Shown here: positions 1-7,912 of the stretch, piece after piece
Position numbering within the stretch: the stretch's first letter is position 1
How the letters are laid out: each line of letters opens with the position of its first letter
NCBI GenBank assembly: GCA_022768065.1
Contig: JALELS010000012.1
Span: forward strand, 1-50,843
Direction of reading: 5' to 3'
From: Ruminococcus sp.
GTDB lineage: Bacteria > Bacillota > Clostridia > Oscillospirales > Acutalibacteraceae
Length of the DNA stretch: 50,843 nucleotides
Translations under genes and position numbers: made by a program
The notes under the pieces: model-generated
What the model saw: the letters and a program-made list of their open reading frames with translations, nothing else
Databases searched by the model: none
Told to the model about the DNA's origin: nothing

Positions 1-120
1 CCTTGATATTTTTAGTCGTGTGGTCGGCAAACCACTTCTAATATACCAAGGAGCTTTTTCCTTGTCTACTCCACTCCTCGCTGTAAGCTATTTCTTTCCC
101 CCCTGCATAGCAGGGGGTTT
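1..120. repeat. Left-edge structured, repeat-like DNA
   Basis: No gene can be supported here. Three hairpins are visible: GTGGT/ACCAC around 20-35, CAAGGA/TCCTTG at 47-64, and an 8-bp stem CCCCCTGC/GCAGGGGG at 99-117. On the minus strand an open frame of 29 codons (87 to 1, containing GVDKEKAPWY and LPTTRLK) runs off the window without a start codon. The combination of hairpins, a short startless frame and a contig edge suggests an interspersed repeat where assembly stopped. It could also be an RNA gene fragment. Confidence 0.35.
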
Positions 121-138
121 ACTTTGTCACAGACAAAA

Positions 139-177
139 AAACCGATCCTCCGCGGCTGAGCCGTTTCGGACCGGTTT
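139..177 (-). terminator. Intrinsic terminator of the E2-like gene
   Basis: Read on the minus strand, arms AAACCGGTCC and GGATCGGTTT pair with one mismatch and are followed by a T-run. It lies about 20 bases after the acyltransferase stop codon. Confidence 0.8.
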
Positions 178-198
178 ATTTGGGAGCAAAGTTAAAAA

Positions 199-1155
199 TC
201 AGGCGTCAAGACGAGCGACTTTATTGTTTTTATCACTGCTTTTCCAAGTGTGTATAACCTTCGGATTTGCAAATATTTCATCAAGCTTTTTAAGGAAAGG
301 AACTATGTCGCCGAAATCAAGCGCACGATGGTCAAAGGCTATGCAGATGGGAAGCACCTTGCGCGCTTCTACCGTTTTGTTGCCGAGACTGTCGGTCATA
401 ACCATGGGCTTATCCTGAACGGCGCCTACGCCGAACGCCGTAACCTGCGGCGGTATGATTTCAAGTAAGGCAGCCGCACCGGACTGTTCGCGGTAAAGTG
501 AGCCGAGGTTAGATATTGTGGTTGTACCCTGCTCTATATCGTGTTTTGTGAGACGCTCCGTTTCGGGTATGGCTTCATATTCTTTTTTTGCCTCACCCTT
601 TAAGGTTTTAACCTTATGCTTGCCTGTTTTGGAACCTATAAGGCGGTATATAGCCTGCATAAATTTGCCCTTTTTAAGAGCGGTGAGAGTATTGTCTAAG
701 GATACGTCAAACATAGCTTCGTCAAGATTTGTGTTTTCCGCTCTTCTTTTTACATCGTTTATGGCGTCGGTCATCTCGTCAAGATTTTTATTTTCAAAGC
801 CGCGAAGATTTACGGTCATCATTTCACCGCTCGGAAGAATCATCGGCATAGAAATGTTTATATCCTCAAAAGTATCGATTCTGCCGCGTACAAGCTTACG
901 GTCAAATTCTATATGAGAATTCATAACAGGGGCTGCTTTAAGTCCCTCGGTGATGATTTTCATTATTACGGTATTGAGCGTTATCCTACTGTCACGGTCA
1001 CGGTCGAGGTTCAGCTTTTTGTACTCGTGCATAAGCTTTGTAACATCCGGCTCATACATATATGTTACGTGAGGGATTGTCTCCCAGCTTTCGCTTGTCA
1101 TATTTGAAACTATCTTTCTCTGTATTCCGAAGTGGATTGTATTTGTCTTTTTCAT
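199..1155 (-). CDS. 2-oxo acid dehydrogenase E2-type acyltransferase, catalytic domain only
   Basis: A 318-residue protein that is only the CoA-dependent acyltransferase domain of 2-oxo acid dehydrogenase E2 subunits; no lipoyl or peripheral subunit-binding domain precedes it. The C-terminal active-site region reads DHRALDFGD at about 275-283, the place of the family's DHRxxDG motif: the catalytic His (H276) and the Asp are kept but Phe follows the Asp. The protein also has the NLGSLYREQ-type segment and a long charged insertion around 180-200. Start ATG follows AAAGGAG at good spacing. It is a single-gene unit with its own terminator; no E1, E3 or lipoylation gene is in the window, so the acyl group and partner are unknown. 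It may be a free-standing CoA acyltransferase rather than part of a dehydrogenase complex. Confidence 0.8.
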   Translation of the reverse strand: MKKTNTIHFGIQRKIVSNMTSESWETIPHVTYMYEPDVTKLMHEYKKLNLDRDRDSRITLNTVIMKIITEGLKAAPVMNSHIEFDRKLVRGRIDTFEDINISMPMILPSGEMMTVNLRGFENKNLDEMTDAINDVKRRAENTNLDEAMFDVSLDNTLTALKKGKFMQAIYRLIGSKTGKHKVKTLKGEAKKEYEAIPETERLTKHDIEQGTTTISNLGSLYREQSGAAALLEIIPPQVTAFGVGAVQDKPMVMTDSLGNKTVEARKVLPICIAFDHRALDFGDIVPFLKKLDEIFANPKVIHTWKSSDKNNKVARLDA

Positions 1156-1363
1156 GGTTGTTTACTCCTTTTGTGTTGTTCTGTTTTTATTTATATAGAT
1201 GCGTTCGTTTTTTCGCTTCCGTTGCCAAAATAATACACAAAAGAGTGCGGTTGCGCTATACATTTTAGTTTTCAATTCGGTTTACAAAGGGGAAAAAATC
1301 GGTTGCGGGCACGCTGTTTCAACAAAAACGGGCAGTTGCCGTAAATTTAAGGGTAAAAAATAA

Positions 1364-1397
1364 ACCCCTCGGATAATGCCGGCGCATATCCGGGGGA
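1364..1397 (-). terminator. Terminator after ridA
   Basis: On the minus strand CCCC + CGGATA pairs with TATCCG + GGGG (one bulged A), followed by TTTATTTTTT. It ends the ilvA-ridA transcript about 110 bases past the ridA stop codon. The rest of the 350-base gap 1156-1505 holds the short motif annotated at 1403-1446 and the ribosome site of the E2-like gene; I see no gene in it. Confidence 0.8.
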
Positions 1398-1402
1398 TTC
1401 GG

Positions 1403-1446
1403 TGCACTGTTGTGCAAATCTTATTTTTAATTATGAACACTCAGCC
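1403..1446 (-). repeat. Conserved pre-terminator motif, copy A
   Basis: Two 16-base blocks, read on the minus strand as GGCTGAGTGTTCATAA (1446-1431) and TTTGCACAACAGTGCA (1418-1403), recur with one and two differences at 45616-45672, in the same order and again just before an intrinsic terminator. The second block contains a small TGCA/TGCA hairpin. It could be part of a small RNA, a 3' UTR element or a dispersed repeat. Confidence 0.5.
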
Positions 1447-1505
1447 GAATTACAGCCTGCCTTTAAAAATGGAAATAACGAAAAATTAGGTTTGATAAAA
1501 CCCGA

Positions 1506-1880
1506 TTATACCTTCGCTATAATCTCAACTTCTACAAGAGCGTTTTTCGGAAGGTCGCCTACGCCGACGCAGGAACGTGCCGGTTTTGATGAAAAATACT
1601 CGCCGTAAACTTCGTTGAATGCGCCGAAGTCGGAAATATTTTTCAAAAAGCAGGTGGTCTTTATTACGCTGTCAAAATCGGCTCCCGCCTCTTTCAAAAT
1701 TGCCGCGATGTTTTCGCAAACTCTTTTGGTCTGACCCTCGATTGTATCTTCCTCTATATCGCCAGTTGCGGGATTTATTGCTATCTGACCCGAAGCAAAG
1801 AGAAATCCGTCAATGATTTTGCCCTGTGAATAAGGTCCTATTGCGGCAGGTGCCGATGAAGTGTGAAGTGTTTTTATCAT
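1506..1880 (-). CDS. ridA: RidA family enamine/imine deaminase
   Basis: A 124-residue protein of the YjgF/YER057c/UK114 family, near the usual 125-130. RidA hydrolyses the reactive enamine/imine products of PLP dehydratases such as 2-aminoacrylate and 2-aminocrotonate. Recognisable segments are AIGPYSQG near residue 14, the FASGQIAINPATG segment, and PARSCVGVGDLP with the substrate-carboxylate Arg at about 104. The gene starts 13 bases after the stop of the threonine ammonia-lyase gene, behind AAGGAGG, so the two are one operon: the lyase makes the enamine and RidA clears it. Cytoplasmic, normally a trimer (family knowledge). Confidence 0.93.
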   Translation of the reverse strand: MIKTLHTSSAPAAIGPYSQGKIIDGFLFASGQIAINPATGDIEEDTIEGQTKRVCENIAAILKEAGADFDSVIKTTCFLKNISDFGAFNEVYGEYFSSKPARSCVGVGDLPKNALVEVEIIAKV

Positions 1881-1893
1881 TTGATTTTCCTCC

Positions 1894-3093
1894 TTAATAT
1901 GACTTTATGATAAATCCGGCGTCGGTCAGCGCTTTCTTTATCTGAGCAATATGGTCAAAGTTTTTGGTTTCGAGAACAATGCGAAGATAGCAGCCGTTAA
2001 TATCGGAGCCCTCGGACGCACGCTCATGGTGAATTGAAATAACATTGCCGCCCTCTTTGGCAATAATGTCGGCAACGCCTTTTAACTGACCGGGCTTGTC
2101 AAGAAGCTCGATTGTGAGCGAGTAAGTTCTGCCCGATTTCAAAAGTCCGCGTTTAATAACTCGTGAAAGTATGGTAACGTCGATATTACCTCCCGAAAGG
2201 AGGCAGCAAACCTTTTTGCCTTTGACGTCTACTTTATTAAACATAGCCGCCGCAACCGAAACAGCACCTGCGCCCTCGGTAATGAGCTTTTGCTGCTCGA
2301 TAAGCGCAAGTATAGCCGCGGCTATTTCGTCGTCGGAAACGGTTACAATACCGTCAACATATTTTTGACACATCGCAAAGGTAACGTCGCCCGGCTCTTT
2401 AACGGCTATACCGTCGGCTATGGTCGAAACGGAATCGAGCTTTTCGATTTTACCGTCTTCAACAGATTTTAACATACTCGGAGCGCCCGAAGCCTGAACG
2501 CCGTATACCTTAACATTGGGATTGAGCTCTTTTATCGCAAAAGCCACGCCGGAAATAAGTCCGCCGCCGCCTATGGGAACTATGACAACGTCAACGTCGG
2601 GTATCTGGTCGAGTATTTCAAGTCCTATGGTGCCCTGACCTGCTATAACGTCCTCGTCGTTAAACGGATGAATAAAGGTATAGCCTTTTTCCTCTTTAAG
2701 TTCAAGAGCCTTATTATAAGCGTCGTCATAAACGCCCTCTACAAGACAAATATCCGCACCGTATTTTCTGGTTGCCTCCACCTTTGAGATGGGAGCGCCG
2801 TCGGGCAGGCAGATAAGTGATTTAATGCCGTTTTTGGTAGCTGCCAAAGCAACGCCCTGCGCGTGGTTACCTGCCGAGCAGGCAATTACGCCGCGTGCTT
2901 TTTCTTCTTCCGAGAGCTGTGATATTTTGTATGCGGCGCCTCTGACTTTAAACGAACCTGTAACCTGTAAATTTTCGGTCTTGAGATGTATTTCACTTTC
3001 GGGATTTATGTTCGGCGCCAAAATCATATCCGTTTTACGAATTATGTTCTTTAAAACAAATGAAGCGTGATAGACTTTGTCGAGTGTTAACAT
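1894..3093 (-). CDS. ilvA: Threonine ammonia-lyase (dehydratase)
   Basis: A 399-residue PLP enzyme converting L-threonine to 2-oxobutanoate and ammonia. The PLP lysine lies in GSFKVRGA (K49), the phosphate-binding glycine loop is IGGGGLISG at about 175-183, and SGGNID lies near 300. The C-terminal 75 residues (from about 325) form one ACT domain. The length and single ACT domain match the roughly 400-residue clostridial enzyme rather than the 510-residue IlvA with two regulatory ACT-like domains, so both biosynthetic (ilvA) and catabolic (tdcB) labels are used for such proteins; no other isoleucine gene is in the window. It heads the operon with ridA. The ribosome site (GAAGAG) is weak. Confidence 0.88.
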   Translation of the reverse strand: MLTLDKVYHASFVLKNIIRKTDMILAPNINPESEIHLKTENLQVTGSFKVRGAAYKISQLSEEEKARGVIACSAGNHAQGVALAATKNGIKSLICLPDGAPISKVEATRKYGADICLVEGVYDDAYNKALELKEEKGYTFIHPFNDEDVIAGQGTIGLEILDQIPDVDVVIVPIGGGGLISGVAFAIKELNPNVKVYGVQASGAPSMLKSVEDGKIEKLDSVSTIADGIAVKEPGDVTFAMCQKYVDGIVTVSDDEIAAAILALIEQQKLITEGAGAVSVAAAMFNKVDVKGKKVCCLLSGGNIDVTILSRVIKRGLLKSGRTYSLTIELLDKPGQLKGVADIIAKEGGNVISIHHERASEGSDINGCYLRIVLETKNFDHIAQIKKALTDAGFIIKSY

Positions 3094-3127
3094 CTTTTAT
3101 CTCTTCTTTCAAAAAATAGTATATATT

Positions 3128-3155
3128 AGTATATCACGTTACGGACAAAAAGCAA
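3128..3155 (-). promoter_or_regulatory. Probable promoter of ilvA-ridA
   Basis: Minus strand TTGCTT, 16-base spacer, TATACT preceded by TG at the extended -10 position, about 35 bases before the ilvA start. A second ATATACT follows directly and could be an alternative -10. Confidence 0.5.
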
Positions 3156-3192
3156 CAAAAAGGTTGTTTTTGACGTTTCGGCGCAAAAAATA

Positions 3193-3229
3193 ATCCCCGA
3201 AGGCAAGGCTGAGCCAAAGCTTCGGGGAT
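3193..3229 (-). terminator. Terminator of the M28 peptidase gene
   Basis: Perfect 10-bp stem ATCCCCGAAG/CTTCGGGGAT on the minus strand followed by TATTTTTT, 12 bases after the stop codon. Confidence 0.88.
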
Positions 3230-3241
3230 GTGAGATTTAAA

Positions 3242-4579
3242 TTATTTCTGAGGTCCGTTAAAACCGTTAGCCTGCTGGAACTTATCTATTTTGTCGATAA
3301 CTCCGAGAAGTACGTCAAAACCGTCGCCGACAGTTTCAAGTTCAAAACGCTCGGGCATATCATGCCATGTGTGATAATAATAGGTAAGTGTGGGATCCTG
3401 AGCGGCAAAGGTAACGGATTTTATGCCTGCCTTTGTCATAGGCGTGCTGTCGCATCCGCCTACGGGGTTATGTATGCAGCCGTTTGTTTTGCTGACAATA
3501 CCGAGCTCGTTAAAGGTATCCTTAAACATTTTTTCAAGGTCGGTATCGAAACGGCAGAACTGCCAATCGTCCTTGATAACAACTTCAAAGAAATCTTTAT
3601 CGGCAACTGAGTCGATATTGATGTTCCAAGTGTTTTCAAGTATCGGCTCGCCCTTATGCTCGCGTGTGAATGCGAGAGAACCGCGAAGGCCTGCCTCCTC
3701 GGAACCGCAGTTGAAGTCGATTATACGGCAGTTCTTCGGCATCTTTTCGGGATGATCATGGAAGTATTTTGTAACGGCAAAGCTGAGAGCGCAGCCGGTA
3801 GCGTTATCCATAGCGCCTCTTGAAGCGTTGCGCGGATTCGGGTCAGCCCACATAATTATAAACATACAGCCGATTGCAGTAACAACGGGAAGGAAGTGCA
3901 TAGCAAAAAGGAAGTTTGCAAAGGACGCCGAATTTGCAGTCCTGATGGCCCAAACTTCACCGAAGTAAACACCGCTTGAAATAACGGTCATGGCTATTGA
4001 AACAGCGGTAAGGAAAAGGAAGCATACAACGCCGAAACCGACTTTGGCGAATGTAGCTACAAGACCCATGGCGGGTTTTGTGTTTTTAAACTTTGAAGCG
4101 TGAGCGGAATGTCTCCAGCACCAGCTCGTATCGGTGTGACCCGAAAGGATTATGGTGTAGTCGTATTTTCCGTCCGGCGGTAAAAGTTCGCCGTAAGTAT
4201 TCTGCGATATTTCCTGCTTAAAGAACATATCAAACCATGTCTTATAAAGGAAAACGCTTAAAATAAGCCAAACCCAGCAAACAACCGAAGCGAGCGCCAT
4301 ACCGTACCAAACCGCACTGAGATGCAGAGCCACGTAAACGAGAGCGCTCATGATAAGTCCGAGATAACCGGCATACGGAATACCGCCTATCGATGCTCTC
4401 GGAGATACGGCAAATTCCTCACGTACCGGCTCAATACCGATGCTTCTGAGTTTGTCCCCCATATATGCCGCGTACTCTTTTTCGCCGTCAGAGCCCGGCA
4501 GACGAGAGCCGATTTTTTTGGCAGCGTGCTCGACTATTTCGAACGCTTCCTCGGCATACTTTCTGTTTTCTTCTTTCAT
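3242..4579 (-). CDS. M28-family zinc peptidase with membrane segments
   Basis: A 445-residue M28 aminopeptidase-like protein. Probable zinc ligands are H148 in SGHTD, D258 in AMDNATG, E294/E295 in CGSEEAG, D323 and H403 in YYHTWHD, the order expected for the family. Unlike soluble M28 enzymes it carries about four hydrophobic segments (near 68-90, 92-113, 176-202, 224-245), two of them placed between the first His and the Asp, so the catalytic fold seems to be interrupted by a membrane hairpin. The start was set at 4579 because GGGAGG lies 7 bases upstream; an in-frame ATG at 4606 lacks a site and falls near the transcription start. Substrate unknown; single-gene unit. Confidence 0.82.
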   Translation of the reverse strand: MKEENRKYAEEAFEIVEHAAKKIGSRLPGSDGEKEYAAYMGDKLRSIGIEPVREEFAVSPRASIGGIPYAGYLGLIMSALVYVALHLSAVWYGMALASVVCWVWLILSVFLYKTWFDMFFKQEISQNTYGELLPPDGKYDYTIILSGHTDTSWCWRHSAHASKFKNTKPAMGLVATFAKVGFGVVCFLFLTAVSIAMTVISSGVYFGEVWAIRTANSASFANFLFAMHFLPVVTAIGCMFIIMWADPNPRNASRGAMDNATGCALSFAVTKYFHDHPEKMPKNCRIIDFNCGSEEAGLRGSLAFTREHKGEPILENTWNINIDSVADKDFFEVVIKDDWQFCRFDTDLEKMFKDTFNELGIVSKTNGCIHNPVGGCDSTPMTKAGIKSVTFAAQDPTLTYYYHTWHDMPERFELETVGDGFDVLLGVIDKIDKFQQANGFNGPQK

Positions 4580-4611
4580 AGAATAAACCTCCCAAATAAA
4601 ATACATAAATA

Positions 4612-4640
4612 AATATATTGCATTTTTGCAACAAATGCAA
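4612..4640 (-). promoter_or_regulatory. Promoter of the M28 peptidase gene
   Basis: Minus strand TTGCAT, 17-base spacer, TATATT, placing the transcript start about 26 bases before the ATG at 4579. The spacer contains TGCAAAAATGCA, a short inverted repeat. Confidence 0.6.
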
Positions 4641-4789
4641 GGGCAAAATGCAAAAAATTGCCAATTTTGGCACTAAAAAAAGCTTAATCGGGGTCAAAAT
4701 GAATTGTCAGTTAAAAGGTGAACCAAAATTCACTTTTTTAATCGACAATTTGCAGAATTTATGTCAAGTAAAAATACACTAAAAAATTA

Positions 4790-4828
4790 ACGCGGCACAG
4801 ATTAAATTTATTAAAATCTATGCCGCGT
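4790..4828 (-). terminator. Terminator of the GH25 muramidase gene
   Basis: Minus strand arms ACGCGGCA + AGATT and AATCT + TGCCGCGT, then TTAATTTTTTA, 21 bases after the stop codon. Confidence 0.85.
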
Positions 4829-4849
4829 CGGTATTTAATTATGTTTTAT

Positions 4850-7009
4850 TCAGTTCAATTTATTTATTGCGTCAATAAGGGATTTAGAAGCGTTTGGATT
4901 TGTTACGAGCGAAGCGGCTCTTAACGCCTCCTCCTTATCCGCGGCAAGCCCCGTTTTTATGTAACGTGTTATTTTTTCCTCGGTGTTAACAAACGACAGG
5001 AAATCGTCGGACGATGCCGTTACCATAATATTTTTTCCTCTCTCAGACATATCGCTGCCACTCGCGTAATCATAGTACGCTATATCAAGGTCGGCATACT
5101 CGCTTTGAATTCCGTTTAAATCGCCGTTTTTTGTATACTGCCATATATTATAAGGATATTTGAAATCCGTTACGGACGAAGTATAATGCGCGAGCCAAAT
5201 TTCATAACCCCTGCTTTGTAAAGCGGCATAATCAAGATTATCATAAAAGAACGATTTACTCGCATATACGCCTGCCTTATAGCCTGCATTTCTGACTGTT
5301 TCGCAAAAGGCCTCCGCCAAAGAAGTGCGCTCCGCTTTTGTCAGGCCGTCCGCTCTGCCCGTGCGGTTCGGAGCTCCCGAATACTCGGAATCGAAATATA
5401 CGGGCAATTTAATATCGTAGCCTTTAATTATGTCAAGCGCTCTTTCTGCTTCCTCCACGGCCTCTTCGGCTGTAACAGCCTGGCTGAACACATAAATTCC
5501 TACGTCGATATTCTGAGCCAATGCGCCTTTAATGTTTGCCGCTATTTGCGAATCCGTCACCAAATTGCCCGAGCTGCCCCAGCCGCGCACTGCCGCTCTG
5601 AGAATTACAAAATCCACACCGGACTGCTTGACCTTTGCCCAATCCACGGTTCCCTGATGATTGGAAAAATCCGCTCCGACCAAAGACGCCTTGGCGCCGT
5701 TTGCGTTAAAGAAATATCTTCTGCCGTCTATATATTGGTTTCCGTACAGCGGTCTGCCGTCACTTCCGATATAATATGTATTGTCGCCGTAATCATACCA
5801 ACCCGTTTTGCCGTCGGCGTAAACGAGATTATAGTCGGTGTACTTTGACTTATATATTCCGTTTTGAGCAATGCTCCCGACAAAAATATATTTGACACCG
5901 TTATAATCCGCCGTACCGTTATAATTCCACGTTATCTGACCGCCGTTTACATAGTAGAGTGTTTCGCCGTATAAAACCGCTCCGCTGAAATCCCAATTCA
6001 AAACGCCGTTTTCGACATAGTACCAAGTGTCGTAGTATTTTGTAAGCCCCGTATAGTTCCAATTTAAAACGCTCTTTTCCACGTAGTACCATGTACCGTA
6101 GTAATTCGTAAGACCCGTATAATCCCAGGTTAGAGCGCTTTTCTCGACGTAAAGCCATCTGTCGCCGAAGTACACAAGACCCGTATAATCGTTTTTAACA
6201 GTACCGTTTTCGGCATAGTACCACTTGTCGCCGCCAAAGAGTGCAAGTCCCGTATAATCCCAGTTAAGTATGCTGTTTTCTACATAATACTTTGTACCGT
6301 AATAATCGGTGAGGCCGGTAAAGTCCCAGTTGAGGGCGCTTTTTTCAACGTAAAACCATTTGCCGCAAAAATATACAAGTCCCGTATAGTCGTTTTTTAC
6401 CGCTCCGTTTTCGGCATAATACCACTCGTCGCTGCCCAGGAGTGCAAGCCCCGTATAATCCCAATTGAGAACTCCGTTTTCCACATAATACTTTGTGCCG
6501 TAATAATCGGTAAGACCCGTAAAGTTCCAATTCAGGATACTGTTTTCGACATAGTACCATGTACCGTAATAATTTGTAAGCCCGGTATAATTCCAATTAA
6601 GGGCGCTTTTCTCGACATAAAACCATCTGCCGCAAAAATATGTAAGTCCCGTATAATCGTTTTTAACAGTACCGTTTTCGGCATAATACCACTCGTCGCT
6701 GCCTAAGAGCGCAAGTCCCGTATAATCCCAATTGAGGACGCCGTTTTCCACATAATACTTTGTGCCGTAATAATCGGTAAGACCGGTAAAATTCCAATTA
6801 AGCTCACCGTTTTCGACATAGTACCACGTGCCGTAGTAGTTCACAAGACTTGTAAATGAAGTATCCTTTACACCGTCCTTGGTATAAATCCATTTGCCGT
6901 CAACATTTTTCAGCCCGTCGTCTGCCGCAGATGAGGCAAATGCCGAAGTGAAAAACAATAATGTCACCGCCAAAACGGCGCTGAATACCGTAATAATCCT
7001 TTTTTTCAT
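4850..7009 (-). CDS. Secreted GH25 muramidase (lysozyme) with aromatic repeat array
   Basis: A 719-residue exported protein. Residues 1-29 are a signal peptide (KKR start, hydrophobic core, cleavage likely after AFAS). Residues 56-365 hold about 14 units of 22-23 residues of the form GLTxYYGTxYYVENxxLNWxYTG, a Trp/Tyr-rich repeat resembling cell-wall or choline-binding repeats. After a linker with three similar units comes a GH25 domain (444-648) with D447 in GADFSNHQG and D540/E542 in YFDSEYSG as the expected catalytic acids; GH25 enzymes cut beta-1,4 bonds between MurNAc and GlcNAc. A 70-residue alpha-helical tail ends the protein. Likely an extracellular peptidoglycan hydrolase held at the wall by the repeats. 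Units of the YFCGRWF type carry free cysteines, unusual in a secreted repeat. Start ATG follows GAAAGGAT. Confidence 0.88.
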   Translation of the reverse strand: MKKRIITVFSAVLAVTLLFFTSAFASSAADDGLKNVDGKWIYTKDGVKDTSFTSLVNYYGTWYYVENGELNWNFTGLTDYYGTKYYVENGVLNWDYTGLALLGSDEWYYAENGTVKNDYTGLTYFCGRWFYVEKSALNWNYTGLTNYYGTWYYVENSILNWNFTGLTDYYGTKYYVENGVLNWDYTGLALLGSDEWYYAENGAVKNDYTGLVYFCGKWFYVEKSALNWDFTGLTDYYGTKYYVENSILNWDYTGLALFGGDKWYYAENGTVKNDYTGLVYFGDRWLYVEKSALTWDYTGLTNYYGTWYYVEKSVLNWNYTGLTKYYDTWYYVENGVLNWDFSGAVLYGETLYYVNGGQITWNYNGTADYNGVKYIFVGSIAQNGIYKSKYTDYNLVYADGKTGWYDYGDNTYYIGSDGRPLYGNQYIDGRRYFFNANGAKASLVGADFSNHQGTVDWAKVKQSGVDFVILRAAVRGWGSSGNLVTDSQIAANIKGALAQNIDVGIYVFSQAVTAEEAVEEAERALDIIKGYDIKLPVYFDSEYSGAPNRTGRADGLTKAERTSLAEAFCETVRNAGYKAGVYASKSFFYDNLDYAALQSRGYEIWLAHYTSSVTDFKYPYNIWQYTKNGDLNGIQSEYADLDIAYYDYASGSDMSERGKNIMVTASSDDFLSFVNTEEKITRYIKTGLAADKEEALRAASLVTNPNASKSLIDAINKLN
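6047..6781 (-). repeat. Tandem repeats inside the muramidase gene
   Basis: A higher-order repeat of four units (89 residues, 267 bases) begins at residues 77 and 166; the second copy lacks its fourth unit (67 residues, 201 bases) and a third begins at residue 233. The unit order K-type, SDEW-type, YFCG-type, TWYY-type recurs, so whole blocks were duplicated, not just single units. Such arrays change copy number easily. Confidence 0.85.
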
Positions 7010-7069
7010 TTTCCGTATCCTTTCATTGTAAAAATTTTTTATGATAAAATAAGCCGAATGTAATTTTAT

Positions 7070-7837
7070 TCAGCGTGTATCCGAATTGTTGTATTTATGC
7101 CGTTTCCGATGAGAAAACAGCGACTTCGCCGCATATGTCGCGGCAAAGAGAACGCTCATAAGAAAAGAAAATACCGTAAGCAATATAAACGCTCCGCTTA
7201 AATTTACAAGCAGTAACGAAAAAATCGAAGCATAAAACGACAGAGCCGCAAGGCGTATATATTTTTTCGGCGACGCGGCGGATTGTTTTCGCTTTGCGCT
7301 GTGTGTAAAGTGCATATCCTTTTCGGTCGAGTTTTCCGAGAACTCGCCGCACAGCTCCCAAAGCAGCAGCCGTTCGCGTTTTGAGGGCTTAAAAGCTCTG
7401 TATTTTGTCCCGTCACGATATTTAACCGGAGCAGACGCCGCCTCTGCCGAAACACGGCAGATATTAAAAAGCCTGTTTGCCGCCGAAGCTATATCGGCAT
7501 TTTTATCGCGCATACTTTGCGGCACGGAATTCAATGTAAACACCGACAATTCCGTGAGTTTTTTTAAAGAGGCAAATCTGTGTTCCGCCCCGTAAATATT
7601 TGAATAGCAGAAGCGTTCAAAATACTCCGAGTTCTGCCCCGAAAAGTGGCTTGCAAGATAATTTTCGACGTAGGCGCACACCGTTGTAAGCGCAGACAGG
7701 TAAAGCTCTTCGGCTATTTCGGGCGCTTTGCTTGCGGTAATAACCAATGAATTTACTTTTGCGGATAACACCTGTGTATCATAAAAGACATCGTCTCCGA
7801 ATTTCGGCGTAATTCCCGTCAAAAGGCTGTCGTCCAT
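7070..7837 (-). CDS. Unknown protein with two C-terminal membrane helices
   Basis: A 255-residue protein I do not recognise. The first 175 residues are mixed helical and charged, with several Cys and Tyr; residues about 193-212 and 216-238 are two adjacent transmembrane helices, and the end is basic (HRKRHK). This suggests a cytoplasmic domain anchored by a C-terminal hairpin. It lies 60 bases upstream of the muramidase gene in the same direction, so the two may be cotranscribed. Its start (ATG at 7837) is preceded by a GGAG site on the edge of a perfect 11-bp inverted repeat that overlaps the promoter, pointing to a dedicated repressor. Confidence 0.7.
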   Translation of the reverse strand: MDDSLLTGITPKFGDDVFYDTQVLSAKVNSLVITASKAPEIAEELYLSALTTVCAYVENYLASHFSGQNSEYFERFCYSNIYGAEHRFASLKKLTELSVFTLNSVPQSMRDKNADIASAANRLFNICRVSAEAASAPVKYRDGTKYRAFKPSKRERLLLWELCGEFSENSTEKDMHFTHSAKRKQSAASPKKYIRLAALSFYASIFSLLLVNLSGAFILLTVFSFLMSVLFAATYAAKSLFSHRKRHKYNNSDTR

Positions 7838-7850
7838 AAAACATCGACTC

Positions 7851-7877
7851 CGTAATATGTATTTATTACATATTACG
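7851..7877. promoter_or_regulatory. Operator-like perfect inverted repeat
   Basis: Arms CGTAATATGTA and TACATATTACG are exact complements over 11 bp with spacer TTTAT. The repeat covers the -10 region and probable transcript start of the unknown gene at 7070-7837. It has no U-run on either side, so an operator fits better than a terminator. Confidence 0.6.
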
Positions 7878-7890
7878 CAAAAAAAGTCAA
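7863..7890 (-). promoter_or_regulatory. Promoter of the unknown membrane gene
   Basis: Minus strand TTGACT, 16-base spacer, TAATAA with TG just before it. The -10 element lies inside the inverted repeat at 7851-7877, so a bound protein would block it. Confidence 0.55.
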
Positions 7891-7912
7891 TACGCCAAAC
7901 GGTGATAAAAAG

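Noticed and set aside
7851-7877. Terminator of the MATE gene
   Set aside because: The inverted repeat is AT-rich and lacks a U-run; it overlaps a promoter instead.
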